NCBI GenBank assembly: GCA_038325765.1
Contig: JBBQJI010000003.1
Location: 124,001 to 188,000 of the forward strand
Direction of reading: 5' to 3'
Origin: Xiheibacterium sp038325765
Lineage (GTDB): Bacteria; Myxococcota_A; Polyangia; Nannocystales; Nannocystaceae
DNA length: 64,000 nt
Numbering within the stretch: the stretch's first letter is position 1; every line of letters begins with the position of its first letter. Positions 41,916 to 49,303 of this stretch are shown here, one piece after another. The translations under genes and the position numbers were made by a program. Under the pieces are notes generated by a model. The model saw only the letters and a program-made list of their open reading frames with translations, made no database searches and was not told the DNA's origin.

Positions 41916-43525
41916 CGTCCCTCCCCACCATCGTCGTCGACGACGCCATCCCCTGGGCCGCCGAAGCCTTGGGGCAGCTCGGTACCGTCATCCCCGTGCC
42001 GGGCCGCGCGATCGATCGCGCTCACGTCGAATCCGCCGACGCCCTCATCGTCCGCACCGTCACGCGCGTCGACGCGGCGCTCGTCGCCGACACCCGTCTG
42101 CGCTTCGTGGGCACCGCGACCGCCGGCGTCGACCATGTCGACGTGGACGCGCTGGTCGCCCGCGGCATCCGCTTCGCCAGCGCCGCGGGCACCAACGCCC
42201 ACGCCGTGGTCGACTACGTGCTCACCGCCGTCCACCTGCTGGCGCTCGAGCGCGACCCGTCGCTGCTCGCAGGTCCGTGGGCCGTGATCGGCTACGGCAA
42301 CGTCGGTCGCCGGCTCGTGCGGAGGCTGCGGGCCATGGGCGCGGACGTGCGCGTCTGCGATCCACCCTGCGCTCGCGCCCGCGCCCGCGCCCACGCCGCC
42401 GACCGAGCGCGCGGCGTCGCCGGTCCGATCGACCCGCGCGAGCCGTGGGAGCGGGCGGCTGCGGACCCGGAGCGCGCGGACGACGTGCCCCTGATGCCAC
42501 TTGGCGACGCCGTCGCCGGCGCGCGCATCGTGACCGTCCACGTGCCGCTGCATCGCAGTGGCCCCGACCCGACCTTCGGCCTCGTCGATGCCGCCGTACT
42601 GGACGCGCTCGCGCGGGATGCCGTCGTCCTCAACACCAGCCGCGGTGGCGTCGTCGACGAGCACGCGCTGCAGGCGTGGCTCGATCGCACCGGCGGTCGC
42701 GCGGTGCTCGACGTGTGGACCGGTGAGCCCGAACTCGACGCCACCCTCGCGCTGCACCACCGGGTGCGCCTCGCGACGCCGCACATCGCCGGCTACACCC
42801 TCGAGGGCAAGGTCGCCGCGACCTCGCGCATCGCCGCCGCCCTCGGCCACCACTTCGGCCACCACCTTGCGCCGTGGGACGGCGGCGACGTGCTCGGTCC
42901 GCCGCAGGACATCGTGGTGCCCACCGGTCCCACGGCGCTCGCACGGATGGTCGCGTGTCTGCGCCAGTGCAATCCGATCGAGCGCGACGACGTCTCGCTG
43001 CGCGAGCTGGCCCGCCGCGCTGGGCCGCGGGGTCCGGAATTCGAGGCACTGCGGCGGCACTACGCCTGGCGACGGGCGCTGGGCCACTATCGCGTCGACG
43101 ACGATGTCGGTGGCGCGCTCGTCGATCTCGGCGTGTCCAGTCACGTCGGCGAGCCACTCATCCTCATCGCCCACGGCAGCCCCGATCCCGACTGGCGAAT
43201 CCCCCTCGATGCCCTCGCTGCCCGGCTCCACGCGACCCAGCCCCACCGATCGATCACCCTCGCGTTCCTCGATCACCTCACGCCATCGCTCGACGCCGCC
43301 GTCACCGAGCTCGAGCGTTCGGGCGCCGCTGCGGCGCGGGTCGTGTCGGTGTTCCTGTCGCCGGGCGGCGGTCACATCAAGCGCGACATCCCGGCATTGT
43401 GCCAAAAGGTCGCCGACGCCCACCCGCGCGTGCGCCTCACGCTGACGCCCGGCGCGATCGGGGCCGAGGGCGACGTGATCGAGGCCATCTCGATCGCCGT
43501 CGCGCGGGTCGGTGCCCCGGCCTAG
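41912..43525 (+). CDS. pdxB-cbiX: Erythronate-4-phosphate dehydrogenase (PdxB) fused to a CbiX-type chelatase domain
   Basis: 537 residues without an internal stop. Residues 1-400 follow E. coli PdxB: TATAGVDHVD, GYGNVG (127-132), Arg244 in NTSRGGVVD, Glu272 in GEPEL, His291 in TPHIAGYTLEGK, and the PdxB-specific dimerisation tail ending about EALRRHYAWRR. Residues ~412-537 are a short CbiX/SirB-type domain: ILIAHGSPDPDW (His421) and VFLSPGGGHIKRDIP (His488), where both His residues are metal/porphyrin-binding in CbiX. The two domains are joined by VDLGVSSHVGEP. One enzyme makes PLP precursors; the other would insert cobalt (or iron) into sirohydrochlorin. An unusual fusion; I do not recall one. 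Confidence 0.9.
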   Translation: MTSLPTIVVDDAIPWAAEALGQLGTVIPVPGRAIDRAHVESADALIVRTVTRVDAALVADTRLRFVGTATAGVDHVDVDALVARGIRFASAAGTNAHAVVDYVLTAVHLLALERDPSLLAGPWAVIGYGNVGRRLVRRLRAMGADVRVCDPPCARARARAHAADRARGVAGPIDPREPWERAAADPERADDVPLMPLGDAVAGARIVTVHVPLHRSGPDPTFGLVDAAVLDALARDAVVLNTSRGGVVDEHALQAWLDRTGGRAVLDVWTGEPELDATLALHHRVRLATPHIAGYTLEGKVAATSRIAAALGHHFGHHLAPWDGGDVLGPPQDIVVPTGPTALARMVACLRQCNPIERDDVSLRELARRAGPRGPEFEALRRHYAWRRALGHYRVDDDVGGALVDLGVSSHVGEPLILIAHGSPDPDWRIPLDALAARLHATQPHRSITLAFLDHLTPSLDAAVTELERSGAAAARVVSVFLSPGGGHIKRDIPALCQKVADAHPRVRLTLTPGAIGAEGDVIEAISIAVARVGAPA

Positions 43526-43535
43526 CCATCGAGCG

Positions 43536-44633
43536 TCATCCGCTGGACTCCGGCGCCCCTTCGCCGCCGATGGGCGCCGGCGGCGGCAGCCTAACGGTGG
43601 CCTCGACGTCGGCACCATCGTGAACGGCGCCGTACACCAGCAGATAGGTGCCGATGTCGAGCTCGACCGTCGCGTGCTCGCCGGTGCGCAGCGTGACCGC
43701 CCGCGGATCGACCTCGCCGTTGGGCATCGCCCAGTTGGTGACGATGCCGCGGCGCGCGGTCGGATCGAACAGGGTGACCCAGCCCCCCGAGTCGCCATCG
43801 ACCGCGAAGTCGGCCGCGCCACCGCGCCGCACCTCGAAGCTCCGCACCTGGTACAGGCCGCCGCCGCCACGGCCCAGCGGACCGCGGGTGGCATCATCGT
43901 CGCATTCGAGGCGGACGCGGTGCCCCTGCCACAGCTCGTCCGGAGAACGGACGCCTGCGGCCGAGAACCCACGGAAATATCGGGGCGCGGTGGCGAAGTA
44001 GGTGTCCTCGATCTCGTCGATGTTCGAGTCGAGTACCGATTCCACCGCCCGGGTGATCGCCGCGGTCGACCCGCCCTCGGCGATCACCTCGGCGAGCTCG
44101 CGCATCCCCACCTCACCGCGTGCGGCGTGGACGTAACGCATGAAGTGCGCAGCGGCAGCATAGTCGAGTTTGCCGTCGCGGTAGGCGCTGCGCGACAGCG
44201 AGAGGCGCGACGCCAGGCTGCCGTCGTCGCGATCGGGATCGTAGAACACGTCGACGCCCGAGTAGATCTCGGCCATACCCTCCTCGACGAAGTAGGTGTG
44301 GGCGGTGGAGTCGAGCACGGCGTGGACCAGCTCGTGGGTGATGCTGGCGCCAGTCGAGAACAGCACGCGCGTGCCGGGGAAGAAGCAGCCACCGCGACCG
44401 TCGCCGCAGTACTCCGAGACGTCGTCCAACCAGTACACGACGATCGGATCGCGATTGGCGGGGCGTCCGAGCGCTCGCTCGATGCCGGAGATGTGATCGT
44501 CGAGAGCGGCGAGGGTCCCTTCGCAGATGGGCTCGTCGAACGCGGCGCCGATCTGCAGGCGGTCGGTCTCGTAGCGGATCTCGGGCAACTCGCCGCACCC
44601 CGTCGAAAGCGCGAGGTGAAAGCCGGCGATCAC
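43536..44633 (-). CDS. HExxH metallopeptidase-like lipoprotein
   Basis: 365 residues; GTG start, signal VIAGFHLALSTGC with lipidated Cys13. A gluzincin-like motif HELVH (100-104) with FVEEGMAE (Glu about 118) sits inside an otherwise unannotated domain, with two Cys pairs nearby (CEGTLAAL, CGDGRGGCFFP). The C-terminal third is a beta-rich domain. Start is 18 bp from the divergent outer-membrane protein gene, so the two mRNAs must be leaderless or overlapping. Convergent with pdxB-cbiX. Function unknown beyond a probable zinc-dependent hydrolase. Confidence 0.82.
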   Translation of the reverse strand: MIAGFHLALSTGCGELPEIRYETDRLQIGAAFDEPICEGTLAALDDHISGIERALGRPANRDPIVVYWLDDVSEYCGDGRGGCFFPGTRVLFSTGASITHELVHAVLDSTAHTYFVEEGMAEIYSGVDVFYDPDRDDGSLASRLSLSRSAYRDGKLDYAAAAHFMRYVHAARGEVGMRELAEVIAEGGSTAAITRAVESVLDSNIDEIEDTYFATAPRYFRGFSAAGVRSPDELWQGHRVRLECDDDATRGPLGRGGGGLYQVRSFEVRRGGAADFAVDGDSGGWVTLFDPTARRGIVTNWAMPNGEVDPRAVTLRTGEHATVELDIGTYLLVYGAVHDGADVEATVRLPPPAPIGGEGAPESSG

Positions 44634-44651
44634 AATCCCCGTTGCACCCCC

Positions 44652-45182
44652 GTGCCCTCGCCCCTCCCGCTGGTGCTGTGGCTTTCGGCCGCCACCTCGG
44701 CAGGCCGCTCCGAGGGCCCAAGAAACGCGATCTCGCTGAGCCCGATCGTCAACGCGCCGCGCTTCGCGGTCGGCATGGGCTACGACCGCGCCGTGCATCG
44801 GCTCCTCAGCGTCGGCGCTCGTTTCGAGTACGCGATCCCGCGGCTCGGCTATGCCCACCTGCAGGGCATCTCGGAGAGCCTCGCGTTGACGCTGTGGGCA
44901 CCCCGCACGTTCCGAGGCTTCTTCGCCGAGGCCAGCATCGGCCTGGCCCATACCCTGCTCGGCGTGCAGCCGCGCTTCCGTCGCACGACGATCATCCCCG
45001 GTTTGTCGGCGGGCCTGCGGTGGCGCTTCGGCAAGACGTTCTTCCTCGGCGCGTCGATCGGCATGCGCTGGGGCCGGAGCCTCCGCGGTGATCGCCGCAT
45101 CTGCACCGACGCGACTGCCTGCCCGGCGACCCGCACCGGCCCCTGGGCCCGCGCCGCGCTGGACGTCGGCGTCGCGTTCTGA
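44652..45182 (+). CDS. Small outer-membrane beta-barrel protein
   Basis: 176 residues with a short signal (PLPLVLWLSAATSAG) and alternating amphipathic strands (PRFAVGMGYDRAVHRLLSVGARFEYAI, FFLGASIGMRWGRSL) ending in an aromatic (AF), suggesting an 8-strand porin-like barrel. GTG 44652 is the only sensible start downstream of the divergent gene. No ligand is evident. Confidence 0.75.
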   Translation: MPSPLPLVLWLSAATSAGRSEGPRNAISLSPIVNAPRFAVGMGYDRAVHRLLSVGARFEYAIPRLGYAHLQGISESLALTLWAPRTFRGFFAEASIGLAHTLLGVQPRFRRTTIIPGLSAGLRWRFGKTFFLGASIGMRWGRSLRGDRRICTDATACPATRTGPWARAALDVGVAF

Positions 45183-45241
45183 GCCCCCGGCGGTTCGCAC
45201 GATTCGGTACGGGCGCATGCCCGGTGACGAACGGCGGGGGC
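45183..45241. terminator. Composite stem-loop between convergent genes (candidate bidirectional terminator)
   Basis: GCCCCCG (45183-45189) pairs with CGGGGGC (45235-45241) and GTTCG (45193-45197) with CGAAC (45228-45232); inside is a GGGC-GCAT-GCCC hairpin (45211-45222). It lies just after the outer-membrane protein stop and before the 45282 gene's stop. No U-run follows in either direction, so intrinsic termination is only possible, not shown. Confidence 0.35.
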
Positions 45242-45281
45242 CGGCCCGGCTTACATCCGCGCTTCGCCGCGGTGGAAAAAC

Positions 45282-48200
45282 TCAGAACGATCCTGCGAGC
45301 ACGGCGCGGAAGCTGTCGCTGCCGAGCTCGTCGTCGAAGCCGTGGGCGTACTGCAGCGCGAGCGTGACCGGCTCGAGGTAGCCGAGGCGGAAGCCGAGGA
45401 ACACCGCGGCGCCGGTGGAGAGCAACAGATCACGCACGCTGATCGGGCCGTTGAACGCCCGGCCCCAGTCGACGAACGGGATCACGCCTGCACGCTGGAA
45501 GAACACCGGCAGGGTGCTGATGCCGCGATCGACGTCGACCAGGGGAATCCGGTACGCCGCGCTGGCCACCGCGAAGTAGTTGCCGGCGACGATGTCGCGG
45601 TTCTGCGGGTTGTTGGGGCCGGGGTAGCCGCGTAGCAACGTGCATCCGCCCGCGGTGGTGTCGGTGCGGGTGAGCAGGTTGAGAAAGATGTCGGTGCCGT
45701 AGGTGTAGTCGCCGACGCAGAACCCACCGCGCCGTCCGACGCCGCCCGCCGCCGCCCCGCCGCGCAGCGTGAGGACGAGCGACTGGTGACCGCGCCAGGG
45801 CATCGGGATCGACTCGCGGTAGCTGAACGACGCCTGCAAATCGCCGTAGTCACCGCCCAGGTAGCGGTCGAGCACGGTCAGGGACACCGACGCCGATCTG
45901 CCGCGCTCGGCACCGTACGAGAAGCGATTGAATCCGTCGAACTCGTTCGAGTAGGCGAGCCGGAGCGACACCTGGGCGAAGTCGCCGACCTCGGGCTCGC
46001 TGAACGCGGGCGCGTTGGGATCGACGCCCCCGTCGCCCGCATCGAGGTTGCGGATGCGCTGGAACTGGTAGGTCACCGACGCGTTGGCGGTGTGGCGGGC
46101 GTGGCGGAGCACGGGCACGCTCATCCCCACGGAGAGCCGCGTCGCTCGCTCGCGGTAGCCCCGAACTTCGTAGATGTCGCCCTGGCTCGGCGCGCGGTCG
46201 TAGATGTAGCGCGTGAACGATCGCGTGCGGAGCGAATAGCCGCGGGCGAACACGAACGAGAACTCGGGAAACAGGCGCCGCAACGTGTAGCTGACGGAGC
46301 CGGTCGACACCCGCTGGTCCGCGAGATAGCTGAAGCGCCCTACCAGCGTGTGCAAGCCGACCGCATCCTGCACGCCGCTCTCGAACCCCAACGCATTGCC
46401 CGCCGAGGTCGTGGCCACATCGAGGGCGCTGGGCATGATCGTCCGCGGATACATCGTCTTGATCGGCTGGTACCGGCGGCTCCCCGCGGTCAGCGGCCGG
46501 CCGCGGCTGCCCGCGAGTTCGGGCTTCGGATCCTCGGCCGGTGGCAGCCACGACGTCGCCGGCGCCGGCTCGAGCCAGCTCGCGGCATCGAGCGGCATCA
46601 CCCACAGATCGTAGCCATACGCCGAATAGCCGATGTACGCGATGCGGGTGCCGTCGTAGCTCGCCATCGGCTCGAAGGCGCCACCGAAGACGTTGCTGAC
46701 CTGACGCACGGTGCCGGTGTCGATCGCGAGCGCATAGATGTTGAACACGCCGTCGCGATCGCTCGAGAACAGGACGTGACGGCCGTCGGGCGTGAAGCTC
46801 GGCGAAAGGTCCATGTGCCGGTCGGCCGTCAGACGGCGCGTGGTCCCGGCGTCGACCTCGTACAGGTACAGATCGCGATAGCCGCCTTCACGCCAGCCGG
46901 AGAACACCACCCGCTTGCCGTCGGGGGAGTACCGCGGCGTGTAGACCTGGCCGATGCGCGACAGCGGCGGCACCTCGACGATGTCGCCGCTGGCCAGATC
47001 GAGGAACGCCAGGCGACTTTGGACCTGGTCGTTGCGGCGGAACACGACGGTCCGGCCATCGGGTGACGCGTGGGGCTCGGTCGCCCGCTGGCCGAAGGTG
47101 AGCTGCTCCGCGTCCTTGGGGTCGCCGCCGTTGTAGCGCCACAGATCGTTCCACCGGTAGCGATTCTCGTAGACCGAGACCTGATCGAACACGACGTCGC
47201 CGCTGTGGCCGACGAACGTGGCCTCGGCGGTGTCCTCGATGTCGATGACGTGCTCGACGTCGACATCCACGCCCGCGCGCCCGATGCCGCGGCCCTCGCG
47301 GATGCGGCCGCCATCGGCCAAGATGCGTTTGAGCCCCTCTTCGCGGTGCCCGTCGGACTTGTAGAAATAGATCGACGAGTCGTCGTGGGCCCACATCGGA
47401 TAGCGGGTGGCCTCGCCCGAGAACGTCAGGCGCTGCCCCTGCAGCAGGCCGCGCGCGCGGATGCGGCGAGCCTGCTCCTCGAAGCGCGCGACGGTGTCCG
47501 CCTTGAACTCCTTCCACAGCTGGCCGAAGTCGACGCCGAGGACCTTCTTGATGGCCCGATTGATGCCGAACGGCACGAACTGGCCGGCGTAGATGTGGCT
47601 CAGCTCGCGCAGCTTGTCGTGGCCGTAGTGAGCCACGATGTAGTGCATGAAGTGCACGCCATACAGATACACGCTGCTGCCGTGGGGGTAGATGCGGGCG
47701 CCGCTCGAGATCTGATCGATGCTCTGGAACTGGTGATCGAGCACCGCCATGCGCATGAACGCATCGAACTGCGCCGATCTCCGCCGCCCCTGGCTCGTGA
47801 GGTGCGACTCCTCCATCGTCGCGGCGCCCTCGACGATCCAGCGCGGCTGCAAGATGTTCGGTGAGGTGACCTTGCCCAGCACGCCGAAGCCCAACAGCGC
47901 GTTGGCGAGCCGCGAGATGCCGTGCACGGTGTCGAGGTGGATGACGTGCGTGAGTTCGTGGGTGACGAGGATGTCGAGCCAGTCGTCGTAGCCCTCGAGC
48001 ACGGACAACGCTTCGGGCGCCGTCGCGTACAGGAACATCTGCGGATACGGCACCGCCGTCGCGCGGCCGTTGGCCGTGTCCTGGCTGTCGACGAGCGTCA
48101 CGTGGGTCTTGAGGAACACCCGGTGTCCCCAACCCATCGCGAGGAGGTCGTAGCTCTTCTCGGCGGAGAGCGCCACACGCTCCGCGGCCTCCTCTTCGCC

Positions 48201-48362
48201 GGCGAAATAGTGGATGAAGAAGTGCTCGGTCTCGATGGTGCGCCAGCGCAGATCGGGATTGCCCGCGCGTGCGGGCCCGGCCACGAGCCACACGAGGACC
48301 GCGCAGAACCACCACCCACGCAGCGCGCCGAAGCGGCGCCACGGACTCAGAGGCCCGGCCAC
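45282..48362 (-). CDS. Exported protein: HExxH peptidase, TolB-type propeller and outer-membrane barrel
   Basis: 1026 residues; GTG 48362 begins a signal peptide (about 1-33, LVAGPARA). Region 40-200 is peptidase-MA-like with HELTH (135-139) and Glu about 178 in RWIVEGAATMEES. About 310-600 is a TolB/PD40 propeller with repeats such as TPRYSPDGKRVVFSGW, SPSFTPDGRHVLFSSDRDG and AFEPMASYDGTRIAYIG. The rest (about 650-1026) is a BamA/Omp85-type barrel with the family's RGY motif (LLRGYPGPNNPQNR) and a C-terminal aromatic (SF). The combination resembles surface-exposed outer-membrane proteases of myxobacteria and Bdellovibrio. It overlaps the hydrolase gene by 16 bp. Confidence 0.85.
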   Translation of the reverse strand: MAGPLSPWRRFGALRGWWFCAVLVWLVAGPARAGNPDLRWRTIETEHFFIHYFAGEEEAAERVALSAEKSYDLLAMGWGHRVFLKTHVTLVDSQDTANGRATAVPYPQMFLYATAPEALSVLEGYDDWLDILVTHELTHVIHLDTVHGISRLANALLGFGVLGKVTSPNILQPRWIVEGAATMEESHLTSQGRRRSAQFDAFMRMAVLDHQFQSIDQISSGARIYPHGSSVYLYGVHFMHYIVAHYGHDKLRELSHIYAGQFVPFGINRAIKKVLGVDFGQLWKEFKADTVARFEEQARRIRARGLLQGQRLTFSGEATRYPMWAHDDSSIYFYKSDGHREEGLKRILADGGRIREGRGIGRAGVDVDVEHVIDIEDTAEATFVGHSGDVVFDQVSVYENRYRWNDLWRYNGGDPKDAEQLTFGQRATEPHASPDGRTVVFRRNDQVQSRLAFLDLASGDIVEVPPLSRIGQVYTPRYSPDGKRVVFSGWREGGYRDLYLYEVDAGTTRRLTADRHMDLSPSFTPDGRHVLFSSDRDGVFNIYALAIDTGTVRQVSNVFGGAFEPMASYDGTRIAYIGYSAYGYDLWVMPLDAASWLEPAPATSWLPPAEDPKPELAGSRGRPLTAGSRRYQPIKTMYPRTIMPSALDVATTSAGNALGFESGVQDAVGLHTLVGRFSYLADQRVSTGSVSYTLRRLFPEFSFVFARGYSLRTRSFTRYIYDRAPSQGDIYEVRGYRERATRLSVGMSVPVLRHARHTANASVTYQFQRIRNLDAGDGGVDPNAPAFSEPEVGDFAQVSLRLAYSNEFDGFNRFSYGAERGRSASVSLTVLDRYLGGDYGDLQASFSYRESIPMPWRGHQSLVLTLRGGAAAGGVGRRGGFCVGDYTYGTDIFLNLLTRTDTTAGGCTLLRGYPGPNNPQNRDIVAGNYFAVASAAYRIPLVDVDRGISTLPVFFQRAGVIPFVDWGRAFNGPISVRDLLLSTGAAVFLGFRLGYLEPVTLALQYAHGFDDELGSDSFRAVLAGSF

Positions 48363-49303
48363 GGGGCCCCCGCAGCGCCCGGCACCGCAGCGTCCGCCAC
48401 CGCAGCGTCCGCCACCGCACCGTCTGCGGCGCCCTCGCCTGCCCCGTCGATCGCGGACGTCGGCGTCGCGAGCAGCCGGGCCACCGCGCCGGGCTGCTCC
48501 TCGACCGCCGCGTGGCCGCACCGTGGCAGCACTACGGTCTTCGCCCGTGGCAGCTGCTCGGACCACCGCGCCCGATCGGCGCTCGGGACCACGTCGGCGT
48601 CGCCCCACAACAGCAGCGTGTCGACCTCGGTCGTCGCGAAGCGATCACCCATGACTGCGGCGCGCGACAGCTGCAGCAGCATGTCGCACGTCGCTTCCAC
48701 GCCACCGCCCCGGCCCAGGCGATCCCAGTAGACGTCGATGGCGAGCGCATCGGGCCGACCCGCTGCCCGCCAGCGCTGCAGCGTGCGCTCGAGATCTACG
48801 CGCCTGTACGCGCGTGCGAACGCCCGCGTCCCGATCGCGGGCAGGCCGGCGAGCCTCAGCTCGTGGGCCAGCTGGGCGCCGTCTCGCAGCGGCCCGCTGG
48901 CCACCAACCGCGTCGTGGCGTCCGGTCGCTCGGTCGCCACCGCCATCGCCACCAGGGCACCGAAGCCCTGCCCGAGCAGCTCGAAGCGCACCAGACCACA
49001 CGCGTCGATCGCCGCGAGCACGGCGGCGGCGAGCCATTCGATGCTGTGGCGTTCGTGGCGGCCGACCGCAGGGCGGTCGCTCTCACCACAGCCTGGCAGG
49101 TCGATCACGAGATGACGCCGCCCGGGATCGGCGTGGCCGAGCAGGCCCGAGAACATGTGGCCGCAGGTCAACACGTCGTGGAGCAGCACGACGGGCGCCG
49201 CCTCGGTGGGCCCGCTCGGCCCCACGTCGGTGACAAAGACACGGAAGCCGCCGACGTCGAGCAGCCGCGAGCGATCGGGGGCCGGCCACACCGCGGGCGT
49301 CAT
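48347..49303 (-). CDS. Alpha/beta-hydrolase-fold protein lacking the nucleophile serine
   Basis: 318 residues. The fold is clear: LLHDVLTCGHMF (HG-type oxyanion), DLPGCGESDRP, WGDADVVP (acid Asp237) and RCGHAAVEEQP (His264). The nucleophile elbow reads G-Q-G-F-G at 111-115, so Gly113 replaces the Ser/Asp/Cys of G-x-S-x-G. It is therefore probably non-catalytic by the usual mechanism, or uses another residue. A C-terminal tail of 15-bp repeats encodes VADAA motifs. It is coupled to ptsI by ATGA. Being in the PTS operon suggests a regulatory partner, but that is inference. Confidence 0.82.
   Translation of the reverse strand: MTPAVWPAPDRSRLLDVGGFRVFVTDVGPSGPTEAAPVVLLHDVLTCGHMFSGLLGHADPGRRHLVIDLPGCGESDRPAVGRHERHSIEWLAAAVLAAIDACGLVRFELLGQGFGALVAMAVATERPDATTRLVASGPLRDGAQLAHELRLAGLPAIGTRAFARAYRRVDLERTLQRWRAAGRPDALAIDVYWDRLGRGGGVEATCDMLLQLSRAAVMGDRFATTEVDTLLLWGDADVVPSADRARWSEQLPRAKTVVLPRCGHAAVEEQPGAVARLLATPTSAIDGAGEGAADGAVADAAVADAAVPGAAGAPWPGL
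48383..48427 (-). repeat. 15-bp tandem repeat (three copies)
   Basis: Three 15-bp units CACCGCAGCGTCCGC (the last diverged) near the 3' end of the hydrolase gene, encoding Ala-Asp-Ala-Ala-Val on the minus strand. In-frame, low-complexity tail. Confidence 0.9.

Noticed and set aside
45243..45280. Intrinsic terminator from CCGCG-loop-CGCGG with an A-run
   Set aside because: The T-run falls on the wrong side of the hairpin for both genes, so it cannot terminate either.
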